The notes below the pieces were generated by a model that worked only from the letters and a program-made list of their open reading frames with translations, was not told the origin of the DNA and did not search any database. 64,000 nucleotides of DNA. Origin: Streptomyces sp. NBC_00273 (GTDB taxonomy: Bacteria; Actinomycetota; Actinomycetes; Streptomycetales; Streptomycetaceae). Positions 16,987 through 25,569 of this stretch are shown piece by piece (the first letter of the stretch is position 1; each line of letters opens with the position of its first letter). The stretch lies in the NCBI RefSeq assembly GCF_036178145.1, contig NZ_CP108067.1, positions 1,426,001 to 1,490,000 on the forward strand, in the 5' to 3' direction. Both the position numbers and the translations under genes were made by a program.

Positions 16987-17358
16987 TCAGGCTCCCTCGG
17001 GAGTGATCAGGCAGAAGGGATGGCCGACGGGGTCCTCGTAGACGCGGTAACCGATCGGCTTGTCCGAACCATCCAGCAGCTTCGCGCCGAGGGCGAGCAC
17101 CTGGGCCTCAGCTATGTCGAGGTCCGTGACCATCACGTCGATGTGCATTTGCTGAGGACGCGCGGAATCCGTCCAACGCGGCGCGCGATAACCGTCCACC
17201 CGCTGGAAGAGGACCACCGGGGTCCCCGCCGCGTCCTGGAGCACGACGAACTCGCCGGTGTCCTCCTGTCGCGAGAGCGATAACAGCTTCTCGTAGAAAC
17301 CGGCGAGTTCATCCGGGTCGGGGCAGTCGATGACAACGGTGTACAGACGTCCGATCAT
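16987..17358 (-). CDS. VOC/glyoxalase-fold protein
   Basis: 123 aa, one vicinal-oxygen-chelate module pair: RLYTVVIDCPDPDELAGFYEKLL, then HIDVMVTDLDIAEAQVLALGAKLLDG and VYEDPVGHPFCLITPEG, the usual beta-alpha-beta-beta-beta pattern ending in P-x-G-H-x-F-x-L. Such proteins may be dioxygenases, lyases or drug-binding proteins; substrate unknown. Start ATG 17358. It sits between a transposase remnant and the divergent kinase-fold gene. Confidence 0.85.
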   Translation of the reverse strand: MIGRLYTVVIDCPDPDELAGFYEKLLSLSRQEDTGEFVVLQDAAGTPVVLFQRVDGYRAPRWTDSARPQQMHIDVMVTDLDIAEAQVLALGAKLLDGSDKPIGYRVYEDPVGHPFCLITPEGA

Positions 17359-17511
17359 GCAGCTCACTCTGCCACCGGCTGGCGAGCGGGCCAACCGGCA
17401 GGGGCCCAGCCGAAGGTGACGGCACGAGTCCCACGAACAGGCCCGCGCCCGCGCCCGGCACGTCCACACGGCGGGCTGCGGCGTCCAGGGTGTTGGTGAC
17501 AGACTGTCGGG

Positions 17512-18606
17512 ATGGAGTCGATCTTGCGCGCCGCCAGCGAACTGTTGGGGGTCGAGTTGTCCGGCCCGGTCGACCTGGGTGGCAGCCCGCGCAGCACTGT
17601 GGTGCGGTGCGAAACGGCCGGTGGCGGCAGTGTGATAGTCAAGGCGTTCGGCAACGAGCCGGAGTCTCTGCGCTGCTTCACGGCTGAGGCCGCCGGGCTG
17701 TCCCTCGGGATCGCTGGTCCCGAGCTCCTGGGCGTGGACCTCGAGGTGCCCCTGCTGGTCATGGCAGACCTCGGCAACGCGCCTACCCTGGCGGACGTCC
17801 TCCTCGGGAGCGATCCGACCGTCGCGGAAAGCGGGTTGCTGGCCTGGGCCCGTGGGCTCGGGCGGATGGCCGCCGAATCGGTTCACCGGCGCGCCGATCT
17901 CGTGCGGTTGTGGTCCCGGTACGACAAGGGCATGCGGTCCTGGGGGGACGAGCCGTGGATCGCCGAGAGGGCCGCCGAACTGCTCGTGCTGCTCGATGGC
18001 TCCGGAGTGGAAGCTCCGCCGGGCCTTGCGGAGGAGTTGGCCCGGATCGGGACAGCGGGTGGGGAGGAGTATCCGGCCTTCACTCCGGGTGATACCTGTC
18101 CCGACAACAACCTGCTCACCGCAGAGGGACTACAGCTGATCGACTTCGAGGCGGCCTGCTACCAATCGGTGTTCCTGACGGCCGCGTACTGCCGGATGCC
18201 GTTCTCCAGCTGCTGGTGCGTCTTCACCCTGCCGGCCGAGATGGCTGCGGAGATCGAGCAGGCGTATCGCGCGGAGGTCGTCGACGTGTACCCGGCACTG
18301 GCCGAGGACGAGGTGTGGCAGGCCGGCATGCGGCAGGCCGTAGCCGTTTGGACGGTGGACGCGACGGTGCGGCTGCTACCTCGCACCGTGGAGGACGGTC
18401 CGCTGCACCGGACCCGGCATCCGGTCCCGACGAGGCGCCAGGTGCTGAGGCACCGCTGGGAAATGGCGAGCACGCTGGAGGAGTTCCCGGCGTTCGCGGA
18501 GACGATGCGGTTGTTGTTGAGTGAGGTCGCCGGAGGCTGGGAGGTGGCCCGACTCCCGGGGTACCCGGCTTTCGGAAGGGAAATCGGCATGACGTCACAC
18601 GGCTGA
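17512..18606 (+). CDS. Phosphotransferase-fold (APH-like) protein with altered catalytic loop
   Basis: 364 aa. It has the aminoglycoside-phosphotransferase/choline-kinase layout: GGSVIVKAFG (Lys 44, ATP anchor), a catalytic-loop counterpart FTPGDTCPDNNLL (191-202) and LIDFEAA (DFE 211-213, metal site). The canonical HGD of the loop reads PGD, so the His is lost while Asp 194 and the Asn remain. It may be a kinase for a small molecule or a non-resistance relative. A C-terminal ~140-residue helical region follows. It is flanked by transposase debris on both sides, and its stop runs into an IS5-type remnant. No confident substrate. Confidence 0.75.
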   Translation: MESILRAASELLGVELSGPVDLGGSPRSTVVRCETAGGGSVIVKAFGNEPESLRCFTAEAAGLSLGIAGPELLGVDLEVPLLVMADLGNAPTLADVLLGSDPTVAESGLLAWARGLGRMAAESVHRRADLVRLWSRYDKGMRSWGDEPWIAERAAELLVLLDGSGVEAPPGLAEELARIGTAGGEEYPAFTPGDTCPDNNLLTAEGLQLIDFEAACYQSVFLTAAYCRMPFSSCWCVFTLPAEMAAEIEQAYRAEVVDVYPALAEDEVWQAGMRQAVAVWTVDATVRLLPRTVEDGPLHRTRHPVPTRRQVLRHRWEMASTLEEFPAFAETMRLLLSEVAGGWEVARLPGYPAFGREIGMTSHG

Positions 18607-18967
18607 TCCCGCTGTTGGAAGCGATCCCACGTATCCGGGGACTGCGTGGTCGCCCCCGCAATCGGCTCAAACGGCAGGGCTGCCGAGCTGGCGTCGACGA
18701 TTCCGATCGCAGCGACCACGTGGGGGTTCCGATGCCCGATGAACGATCCGGGTCCGCAGTGTCCGCGGTCTGCTTCGACGCCGCACGGTGCGCCACCGGC
18801 CTCGGCGGGATCGAGACCTCCAACCGCCTCGGCCGGCACCGCTGGGTGATCGAGCGCACGGTCGCCTGGCTCGGCGGCTTCCGCGGGCTCCACCGCCGCT
18901 ACGAACGCAAGGCCGACCGCTTCGCCGCCTTCGCCAGCATCGCAGCAGCCATCATCTGCACCCGCAG
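18603..18967 (+). pseudogene. IS5-family transposase C-terminal remnant
   Basis: Reads LIPLLEAIPRIRGLRGRPRNR (about 18603-18665), then an unrelated-looking stretch, then GIETSNRLGRHRWVIERTVAWLGGFRGLHRRYERKADRFAAFASIAAAIICTRR, the C-terminal catalytic block of IS5-type transposases with the DDE Glu in VIERT. The middle is lost or scrambled and there is no start. It begins at the stop of the kinase-fold gene. Confidence 0.82.
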
Positions 18968-18989
18968 ACCCTCCGAACGAGATGTTCTC

Positions 18990-19754
18990 TTAGCCCCAGT
19001 TCTGCAGCTGCCGGAGCAGGTCGGCATCGCCCTCCATCCGCAGCGAGCCGGCCGGGATGCGCATGTACATGAGCAGGGCCATCTCGCTCGCCGTGCCGTA
19101 GATGGCGGCGGTGGGCTTGCTCTCGGCGGCCTCCGCCGCGGTGAGGCGGGTGAAGCGGGAACCGGCGGCGTCCACCGTCTGGCGCCAGGAGCCGGCCTCG
19201 GCTGCGTGGTAGTCCATGGTGGCGGGCTCGCCCGGCCACGGGACCGTGCCGGTGCAGACGGTGGCGAGGAACTCCTCGATGGCGTCGGCCGCCTCGGTCG
19301 TCGGCAGCTCCTGCGGGGTACCGGAGGCCAACTGGGCGTCGTAGGTGTGGATCAGCGATTCCGGGACGCGGCGGCGGGCCACGGCGGCCACCGTGTGCGG
19401 CGAGGCCAGCGGCTCCCACCAGGCCCAGCAGCCCCGGTCCGGGCCGGCCTCGCGCAGAGCAGTGAGCAGTTGCTCCGTCGAGTCGGCCAGCCAGGCTATG
19501 AGCTCCTCGCGCTCCCTGGGCGCCGCCAGCCCGTCCTTGCTCGGCCGCTCGTCGCCCGGCGCGGTGTTCCGCACGATGTAGGCCCAGAAGCGGTCCCCCT
19601 CACTGAGGTGGTTCGCCAGGTCGTACAGCGTCCAGCCCGGGCAGGACGGGACGTCGGCGTCGAGGCTGGGGGCCGCGGCGACGGCGGCGCGGAACGCGGC
19701 GGAACGCTCGTCAATCATCCGCAGCAGGGTGGGGAAGTAGAGATGATCAGTCAC
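18990..19754 (-). CDS. Maleylpyruvate isomerase-like/DinB-fold protein (mycothiol-type)
   Basis: 254 aa. The N-terminal half has the DinB/MDMPI four-helix pattern: FRAAVAAAPSLDADVPSCPGWTLYDLANHLSEGDRFW, with the metal-binding His in NHLSEGDRFW, and later RRVPESLIHTYDAQLASG providing the second His region. The C-terminal half is the MDMPI C-terminal domain. Related proteins are mycothiol-dependent isomerases or S-transferases, consistent with an actinobacterium. GTG start at 19754. The transposase remnant lies just beyond its stop. Confidence 0.82.
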   Translation of the reverse strand: MTDHLYFPTLLRMIDERSAAFRAAVAAAPSLDADVPSCPGWTLYDLANHLSEGDRFWAYIVRNTAPGDERPSKDGLAAPREREELIAWLADSTEQLLTALREAGPDRGCWAWWEPLASPHTVAAVARRRVPESLIHTYDAQLASGTPQELPTTEAADAIEEFLATVCTGTVPWPGEPATMDYHAAEAGSWRQTVDAAGSRFTRLTAAEAAESKPTAAIYGTASEMALLMYMRIPAGSLRMEGDADLLRQLQNWG

Positions 19755-19823
19755 TCAGACCTTGTATCACCCGGACCGGGACTCCCGCACTCGATTTAGG
19801 CCCCCACATGAGATGTCCCCTGA

Positions 19824-20057
19824 GAGCACGAGTTCGAGGCCCGGCGTGCCGGGGAGGAGGCAGAGAGCGACCGATACGACGCCAAGGCGCAGACGGCGGC
19901 GATCCTCTGGTGTGCACCGTCGTTCGAGGAGTTCGCCCATCGCTTCCGGATCGAGAGCCGGCTGGGGCATGCGGTCAACGGCGGCAACCCGTCCCGCCTC
20001 GAACCGCAGTTGCACAGCTGCTTGCACCACTACGCACCGTCCGAGGCCTCCGCATGA
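19824..20057 (+). pseudogene. C-terminal scrap of an unidentified protein
   Basis: An open frame after a TGA encodes 77 residues ending in a protein-like pattern (ILWCAPSFEEFAHRFRIESRLGHAV, then LEPQLHSCLHHYAPSE) and stopping at 20055-20057. The acidic/aromatic pattern resembles the C-terminal ends of some SUKH/SMI1-type proteins, but I cannot name it. No start codon or ribosome site lies upstream, so I call it a remnant. Confidence 0.5.
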
Positions 20058-20082
20058 CGGCGGGCCCGGGGGCGGGGGCGAT

Positions 20083-20282
20083 CAGCGACGCATCAGGATC
20101 CTGCTGCCGCCGCTACGGGCCGACGGGTACCCGTACACGGACGGCCCCGGGCTGCGCGACGAGACGGAGAACGCCCGCGAGACCCGGGAGACGTGCTGCG
20201 ACGACGCCGACTTCGACGTGGACCCCGAATCGATCGTGGCGTGGGGGCAGAGGCGTCCTTCGTCAACCGGCTCAACGAGTAG
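20083..20282 (+). pseudogene. Second gene scrap, frameshifted near its end
   Basis: One frame reads RRIRILLPPLRADGYPYTDGPGLRDETENARETRE...DFDVDPESIVAWG, which looks like real protein. The sensible continuation AEASFVNRLNE followed by TAG is in the next frame. This points to a one-base lesion near 20248-20254 in a former gene whose front half is missing. Function unknown. Together with the previous scrap it fills the 606-base stretch 19755-20360, which has no intact gene. Confidence 0.45.
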
Positions 20283-20360
20283 GAGGGCCTCCGTCGTTCA
20301 CCGCACCGTCCCGATGGCGACAAGGTTGCGCTGTCGGTCCGCCCCGCACCCGGTTGCGGT

Positions 20361-20993
20361 TCAGCGAGCGACGGGCTTGTACAGGAAGCCGGTCAGCGGT
20401 GCGAGGACCTTCCAGTCGAGCGTTTCGTAGAGCGCCCGGCCTTGGACGGTCGCGCCCAGGACGCCGGTGGTCGCACCGTTCTCGACGGCCGCCTCGGTGA
20501 GTGCGCCCATCACGACCGTCCCGAGGCCGAGGCGCTGGTGGGCCTCCTCGGTGATGATCTGGTCGAAGACGCAGGCGGTACCCGTCAGACCGGTCTGACC
20601 GCGCGCGGCGAGCTCCCCGTCGGCGGCCAGAACGCGCACGCTGACGACATCGCCGTCCCTCTCGGCGGTGGCGGTGTAACCGTCAGGTGCGCGCACGACG
20701 GACGGACGCAGGTCGACGGCCATCAGGAAGCCGGGATCGGTCCGCTCCCAGTCGGACGAGAACCACGGCTCCATGACGTCCGGTTCCAGAAAGGCCTTGA
20801 TGCAGGTGGTCGGTTCGGTGACCGTACCGATGAGCCCGCGTGCGGTTTCGACGTCGGTGTCGAGCAGGACGTGACGGACCGCCTGGGCCGGCAGCCCGAC
20901 CTGGATGCTCAGCCCCCACGGCACGTCCACCGGCCTCGGTGCCCGTCGCGAGACGGTCCATCCGTCGACCCACGAGCGCGCGAGCTCCCACAT
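20361..20993 (-). CDS. GNAT N-acetyltransferase
   Basis: 210 aa. The GNAT core is in the C-terminal half: DGDVVSVRVLAADGELAARGQTGLTGTACVFDQIITEEAHQRLGLGTVVMGALTEAAVENGATTGVLGATVQGRALYETLDWKV. QRLGLG is the acetyl-CoA loop and ALYETLDW the C-terminal signature. The N-terminal ~90 residues are an extra domain seen in some streptomycete GNATs. Start ATG 20993. Substrate unknown. It reads toward the decay island. Confidence 0.85.
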   Translation of the reverse strand: MWELARSWVDGWTVSRRAPRPVDVPWGLSIQVGLPAQAVRHVLLDTDVETARGLIGTVTEPTTCIKAFLEPDVMEPWFSSDWERTDPGFLMAVDLRPSVVRAPDGYTATAERDGDVVSVRVLAADGELAARGQTGLTGTACVFDQIITEEAHQRLGLGTVVMGALTEAAVENGATTGVLGATVQGRALYETLDWKVLAPLTGFLYKPVAR

Positions 20994-21078
20994 CCGGACA
21001 CCCCTCCGAGTAATGACTGCAATCGGAATGCGGATGTTACACAGGTGCGCTGACGGTCGAACCCCCGCACTCGATCAC

Positions 21079-21513
21079 CTAGTGGGAGACACAGAGCTCG
21101 TTGCCCTCCGGATCGGCGAGGGTCGTCCATGCGCTGCCGCCCATACGGCCCTCGTGGAGGTGCTTGGCGCCGTTGGCGATGAGGCGTTCGACCAGTGCCT
21201 TGGGGTCGTCGGAGCCGGTACGGACGTCGAAATGGGCCCGGTTCTTGACCGTCTTGGGTTCGGGGACGAACTGGAAGAGGACACGGGGTGCGCGCTCCAG
21301 GCCCTCCGGGTGGCGGATCGCGGCGCCCACCTTCCAGACGAGGGTGCCCCGGTGGATCTTGGTGTCGTCCTCGCTCGCGTGGCCCGCCTCGATCAGGCCG
21401 CGGATGAACTGCTCGTCGCTCGGCTCCACTTCCCAACCGAGCGCCTCGGCCCACCAGTCGGCGAGCGCGTGCGGGTCGGTCGAGTCGATGGTCACCTGAA
21501 ATGTGTACGCCAT
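21079..21513 (-). CDS. VOC/glyoxalase-fold protein
   Basis: 144 aa, starting MAYTFQVTIDSTDPHALADWWAEALGWEVE, with the central H-F-D strand (RAHFDVRTGSDDPKALVERLIANGAKHLHEG) and the end TLADPEGNELCVSH typical of the PF18029-type glyoxalase-like subgroup of actinobacteria. Ligand unknown. Start ATG 21513. A 66-base spacer separates it from the TDT transporter stop upstream (21594). Confidence 0.87.
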   Translation of the reverse strand: MAYTFQVTIDSTDPHALADWWAEALGWEVEPSDEQFIRGLIEAGHASEDDTKIHRGTLVWKVGAAIRHPEGLERAPRVLFQFVPEPKTVKNRAHFDVRTGSDDPKALVERLIANGAKHLHEGRMGGSAWTTLADPEGNELCVSH

Positions 21514-21593
21514 GCCGGGACCCTACTGAGGAGGCGCCGCCATCGCCACACGCCACAAGGGGGCGTGGGAGGCGGGGCGCCGGGCGCGGGGTG

Positions 21594-22550
21594 TCATCGG
21601 CCCCTCTCCCCGCCCCCGGCGGTGAGGTGCGAGGCGACCAGCGCGGCGAAGGTCAGCAGCCAGGCGCCCACGGCGACCCAGAGGAGGACCTCGCCCAGCG
21701 TGCGCAGCCAGGCGACACCGGCCGGTTCCGCCACGGAGAGACAGGCGGTGGCCGTCATGCCGAGCGGGAAGACGGTGGCCCAGCGGCGCATGTCGTAGCG
21801 CGGCCGCGGGTGGCGCAGTTCGGCGGCGAGGAGGACGACGTACCAGACGAGGGAAAGGGCGAGCAGGGCCAGCGTGACGGTACGCAGCGTGGTGTGTGCC
21901 GAACCGGTCCATACGGGTGACGCGGTGAGCTTGGATCCGGCCAGGGCGGAGATGGAGAGCGCACCGCCCGCCACCCAGTGGTCGCCCTTGCCGCCCACCA
22001 CCTCGCGCAGGTCGAAGCGGAAGAGGGCCGCCAGGTAGAGCAGCAGGCCGAGGCAGAAGGCGGCCATCGCCGCCCGCGCCAGCAGGTCGTGGTGGTCGGC
22101 GTCGGCGAGGGACGCGGCGAGGAGGGAGAGCCCCTGGGTCGCCACGCAGCCGAGGAAGGCCGCTCCCGGCATGCGCCGCCGCCAGTGCCGCAGGACGTTG
22201 AAGAGCAGCCCGGGCCAGAGCACCGCGGCCACCACGAGCAGCACGGCGGCCGCCGTCTGCCAGCCCTGCTGCGAGAGCCGGGCCCCGATGACGGTGGTGG
22301 CGGCGACGGCCGTCAGCGCTGCCGGTGTGTCGGCCTCGGCGCGAAACCGCCCGCGGTCGCCCAGCAGCCGGGAGGTGAAGTCGGCGGCGAGTACGAGCCA
22401 CAGCGCACCGGCGACGACCAGCGCGGCCAGTGACGCCGCGTCGTGCCCGGTCAGGTGCAGTCCGACGGAGATGATGCCGGTGGCCATGACGGCGGCTCCC
22501 GCCGCGGGCGGGAGCCCGGTCCACCAGTCACGGCCGGGGAGGATGCTCAC
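21594..22550 (-). CDS. TDT/SLAC1-type transporter (tellurite-resistance/dicarboxylate family)
   Basis: 318 aa, about ten membrane segments. The family opening GTGLPPAAGAAVMATGIISVGLHL (here WWTGLPPAAGAAVMATGIISVG) is clear, followed by paired hydrophobic helices with short charged loops (VLRHWRRRMPGAAFLG, RHPRPRYDMRRWATVFPLGMTATACLS). These are anion channels/exporters related to TehA and plant SLAC1. GTG start at 22550 places the conserved block near residue 10; upstream reading is Arg/Pro-rich filler. Ion unknown. Confidence 0.85.
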   Translation of the reverse strand: MSILPGRDWWTGLPPAAGAAVMATGIISVGLHLTGHDAASLAALVVAGALWLVLAADFTSRLLGDRGRFRAEADTPAALTAVAATTVIGARLSQQGWQTAAAVLLVVAAVLWPGLLFNVLRHWRRRMPGAAFLGCVATQGLSLLAASLADADHHDLLARAAMAAFCLGLLLYLAALFRFDLREVVGGKGDHWVAGGALSISALAGSKLTASPVWTGSAHTTLRTVTLALLALSLVWYVVLLAAELRHPRPRYDMRRWATVFPLGMTATACLSVAEPAGVAWLRTLGEVLLWVAVGAWLLTFAALVASHLTAGGGERGR

Positions 22551-22716
22551 GCGTCCAGCGGACCCCACGGGTCGGCAGGCTCCCGGCGGACGGGGCCGAC
22601 GCGCCGCGCGAACCACACGGCCGGACGCGAAACCTCCTGCACGCAAGATCAAGCAAACCTGCGCGCGATGCACAGGCGGGGGTGCGGGCCCGTCCTAGGC
22701 TCGGACTCAGACGCGG

Positions 22717-22753
22717 ACCTGCCGGTCCGTCACAGGGGAGTGGACCGGCAGGT
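22717..22753. repeat. 12-bp-arm hairpin in a divergent spacer
   Basis: ACCTGCCGGTCC (22717-22728) and GGACCGGCAGGT (22742-22753) pair perfectly over a 13-base loop. It lies in the 449-base spacer 22551-22999 between two divergent genes, where no known gene ends. I see no coding sequence in the spacer. Confidence 0.5.
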
Positions 22754-22910
22754 TCCCGATTCCTCGCGCGGGCACACGGACCCGTTCCCGGCACCGGGGC
22801 GACCTCCGCCGGGGAGGGGAACTCCGCGCGCGCCACCGGCGCCGGGTTGAAGGTGCGGGGGTAGCGTCGGACCTCCTCGGCCGGTGGCCGGAACTCGCGC
22901 TTGCCGGCCC

Positions 22911-22928
22911 GGTTAGGCGTACCTAACC
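22911..22928. promoter_or_regulatory. Candidate iron box (DmdR/IdeR-type) before the DoxX gene
   Basis: GGTTAGG-CGTA-CCTAACC is a perfect 7-bp inverted repeat 71 bases upstream of the DoxX start. TTAGG...CCTAA half-sites match the core of actinobacterial iron boxes (consensus TTAGGTTAGGCTAACCTAA), although the centre is one base shorter than the 19-bp consensus. Iron control is inference. Confidence 0.55.
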
Positions 22929-22999
22929 TATGGCTCACCCACGCTCGAGAACGTCGGCACGACTTCGGGACCCGTCCCCAACCGAAGGAGCCTCCCCCC

Positions 23000-23455
23000 A
23001 TGAACGCACGTCTCGACCATGCCCGGCCCTACGCCCTCGGCCTGTTCCGGATCGTCACCGGACTGCTCTTCGCCTCGCACGGCGCCGCTTCCCTCTTCGG
23101 TGTCCTCGGCGGTGCGCACGGTGGCGGAACCGTCGCCACCGGGAGCTGGCCCGGCTGGTACGCCGCCGCCATCCAGCTCGTCGCCGGCGCTCTGGTCCTG
23201 CTGGGGCTCAGCACCCGGGCGGCCGCCTTCGTCGCCTCCGGTTCGATGGCGTACGCGTACTTCACCGTGCACCAGCCCGGTGCGCTGTGGCCGCTGCAGA
23301 ACGGCGGCGAGGCCTCGGCGATGTTCTGCTGGGCCTTCCTCCTGCTGGTGTTCACCGGCCCCGGAGCCCTGGCGGTGGACGGGCTGTTCTCCTCGCGTTC
23401 GGCGGCCTCCGTCGGGCAGCGGGACGAGAACCGCCCGGAGGCCGTCACCGCCTGA
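23000..23455 (+). CDS. DoxX-family membrane protein
   Basis: 151 aa with four membrane helices. Typical DoxX features: LGLFRIVTGLLFASHGAASLFG, GWYAAAIQLVAGALVLLGLSTRAAAFVASGSMAYAYF, and FCWAFLLLVFTGPGALAVDGLF. DoxX proteins are linked to thiosulfate/quinone or redox stress complexes in some organisms; the role in streptomycetes is not fixed. Start ATG 23000, with GAAGGAG upstream. The possible iron box upstream hints at iron- or oxidative-stress control. Confidence 0.88.
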   Translation: MNARLDHARPYALGLFRIVTGLLFASHGAASLFGVLGGAHGGGTVATGSWPGWYAAAIQLVAGALVLLGLSTRAAAFVASGSMAYAYFTVHQPGALWPLQNGGEASAMFCWAFLLLVFTGPGALAVDGLFSSRSAASVGQRDENRPEAVTA

Positions 23456-23527
23456 GGAATCGATTCAGCGCCACTCGCGTCGACACCGTACGCGGCGGCA
23501 CCACTCGCGCCCCGGCGCCCGGGCCCC

Positions 23528-24214
23528 TCAGCGGGGCGCTGCGACCAGCCCTATCTCGTAGGCCGTGATGACGAGTTGGACCCGGTCCCGGGCGCCGAGC
23601 TTGGTGAACAGGCGCGAGACGTGCGATTTGGCCGTGGCCGCCGAGATGAACAGCTCCTCGGCTATCTCGCCGTTCGAGAGACCCAGCCCCACCAAGGTCA
23701 GCACCTCCCGCTCGCGCTCGGTGATCCCCGCGACGGGTCGCGGCGCCCGCACCTCGGGCGCCGCCGGCCCGGGCGCGCGGACGAAGTCCGCGATCAGCCG
23801 GCGGGTGACGCCCGGCGCGATCAGGGCGTCCCCCGCGGCGATCACCCGGATCGCGGCGAGGATGTCCTCCACGGCCATGTCCTTCACGGCGAACCCGCTC
23901 GCGCCGGCGCGCAGCGCCCCGTAGACGTGGTCGTCCTCGTCGAAGGTGGTCAGCACGAGCACCTTGACGGCCTCCGCGGCCGTGGTGATCAGCCCGGTGG
24001 CCTCGATGCCGTCCATGCCCGGCATCCGGATGTCCATCACCACCACGTCGGGGCGCAGTTCGGCGGCGAGGCGGACGCCGTCGGTACCCGTACCGGCCTC
24101 GCCGACGACCTCCAGGTCGGCGGTGTCGGCCATCAGCACCCGCAGACCGGACCTGACCAACGGCTGGTCGTCCACGAGCAGGACGCGGATCGCCCGCGCG
24201 GGAGCGGCGGTCAT
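23528..24214 (-). CDS. NarL/FixJ-type response regulator
   Basis: 228 aa. Receiver domain with Asp 15/16, phospho-acceptor Asp 61 (VVVMDIRMPGMDG), T/S position LTTFDED and Lys in VKDMA. The C-terminal LuxR HTH reads ITEREREVLTLVGLGLSNGEIAEELFISAATAKSHVSRLFTKLGARDRVQ. Start ATG 24214 overlaps the sensor kinase stop by 4 bases (24211-24214), so the pair is coupled. The target is not evident; the divergent ABC ATPase is a candidate. Confidence 0.93.
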   Translation of the reverse strand: MTAAPARAIRVLLVDDQPLVRSGLRVLMADTADLEVVGEAGTGTDGVRLAAELRPDVVVMDIRMPGMDGIEATGLITTAAEAVKVLVLTTFDEDDHVYGALRAGASGFAVKDMAVEDILAAIRVIAAGDALIAPGVTRRLIADFVRAPGPAAPEVRAPRPVAGITEREREVLTLVGLGLSNGEIAEELFISAATAKSHVSRLFTKLGARDRVQLVITAYEIGLVAAPR

Positions 24215-25437
24215 CGGAGCCCGTCCACGGCCGCCGCGGCCAGGGGCAGCGGCAGCGCCGCCTCGACCCGGAAGCCGCCCCCGGCCCGGGGACCGGCACT
24301 GAAGCGGCCGTGCAGCAGGCTGACCCGCTCGCGCATGCCCGTGATGCCGAATCCCGTACTTCCGATGCCGTCGGGCGCGCCGCGCCCGTCGTCGACGACC
24401 TCCACGGTCAGCTCCTGTTCCCCGTATCCGATGGTGACCCGGCAGTGCCCGGTGCCCGCGTGGCGGACCACGTTGGTCAGCGCCTCCTGCACGATGCGGT
24501 ACGCCGACAGGTCCGTCTCGGGCGGCAGTTGACCGCGCTCCCCCTCCCACCGTACGTCGACCCGCACCCCCGCGTCGGCGGTGGCCGCCACCAGCGCGTC
24601 GAGGTCCGACAGCCCGGGTGCGGGCCCGAGCGGCGCCTGCCCCCGGGTGCCGTCCGGCTGGGCCCGACGCAGCGCGACCAGCGTACGGCGAAGGCCGGAC
24701 AGGGTCTCGCGGCTGGTGGCCTCGATGGCCCGCAGGGCGGCGCGGGCCTCCTCCGGCTGGGTGTCGATGACCCTGCTGCCGACACCGGCCTGGATGGCGA
24801 TCACGCCGATGCTGTGGGCGACCATGTCGTGCAACTCGCGTGCGATGCACAGTCGTTCGGCGGTCACGGCCTCGGCCACCTGCTGCGTGCGCAGTTCGGC
24901 CGTGTGCTCGCGGCGCTCGCGGAACCGCAGGCCGGTCATGTAGACGGCGCCCAACGACAGGAAGGCGATCAGGCTCGTGCTCATCAGGTCGTACGGTCCG
25001 GAGGCCACCAACGCGACCCCCGGAAGCTCCACGGCGAACACCATGACGAGGGCCGTGACCGCGTCCCGCCGGGGCCGCGTGGCGACGACGAGTCCGAGGA
25101 CGAGGTCCGAGGCGAGGAAGACGAAGAACCGGCCCGGACCGTGGTTCTGGGCGGCCCCCGCGACGAGCGTGCCGCCGAGGAGGGTCAGGGCCAGTGCCGC
25201 CAGGGGCCGGTGCCGCAGCAGGGGGACGAGCGGGGTCACCGCCAGCAGCATCACGACCCCGAGGAGCGGCCCGGCGGCGTACGGGACACCGCCGATCAGC
25301 AGGCCCACGACGAGGACGTAGAGGCCCGCGCCGCCCCAAGCCGTGCGGGCCGATCCGGACCCTGATGTCGAACTCCGCGCGGCCTCGGCGGACTTCGGGG
25401 TCTTCGCGGGCTTCGGGGTCTTCGGTGGGTTGTCCAT
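24211..25437 (-). CDS. DesK/NarX-type sensor histidine kinase
   Basis: 408 aa. A short KTPKPAKTPK-rich cytoplasmic leader, about five or six membrane helices (37-170), then the HisKA_3 box ERLCIARELHDMVAHSIGVIAIQ with phospho-His 203, and HATPase motifs YRIVQEALTNVVRHAG (N box), VEVVDDGRG (G1) and GIGSTGFGITGMRERV (G2). No extracellular sensor domain, so it probably senses membrane or lipid state like DesK. Start ATG 25437. Partner of the adjacent NarL regulator. Confidence 0.92.
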   Translation of the reverse strand: MDNPPKTPKPAKTPKSAEAARSSTSGSGSARTAWGGAGLYVLVVGLLIGGVPYAAGPLLGVVMLLAVTPLVPLLRHRPLAALALTLLGGTLVAGAAQNHGPGRFFVFLASDLVLGLVVATRPRRDAVTALVMVFAVELPGVALVASGPYDLMSTSLIAFLSLGAVYMTGLRFRERREHTAELRTQQVAEAVTAERLCIARELHDMVAHSIGVIAIQAGVGSRVIDTQPEEARAALRAIEATSRETLSGLRRTLVALRRAQPDGTRGQAPLGPAPGLSDLDALVAATADAGVRVDVRWEGERGQLPPETDLSAYRIVQEALTNVVRHAGTGHCRVTIGYGEQELTVEVVDDGRGAPDGIGSTGFGITGMRERVSLLHGRFSAGPRAGGGFRVEAALPLPLAAAAVDGLR

Positions 25438-25569
25438 GGCGTGACCGTAGCCAGCCGTCCCCGGCCCGGGCATCCGCCCCCGGGCTTACGCCCCCCGGCC
25501 GAGGCCACCGGGCACGTTCCGCCGGCGGTCCGATGTCCTCGGGCCGAGCGCACTGGCAGGGTGGGCCGG

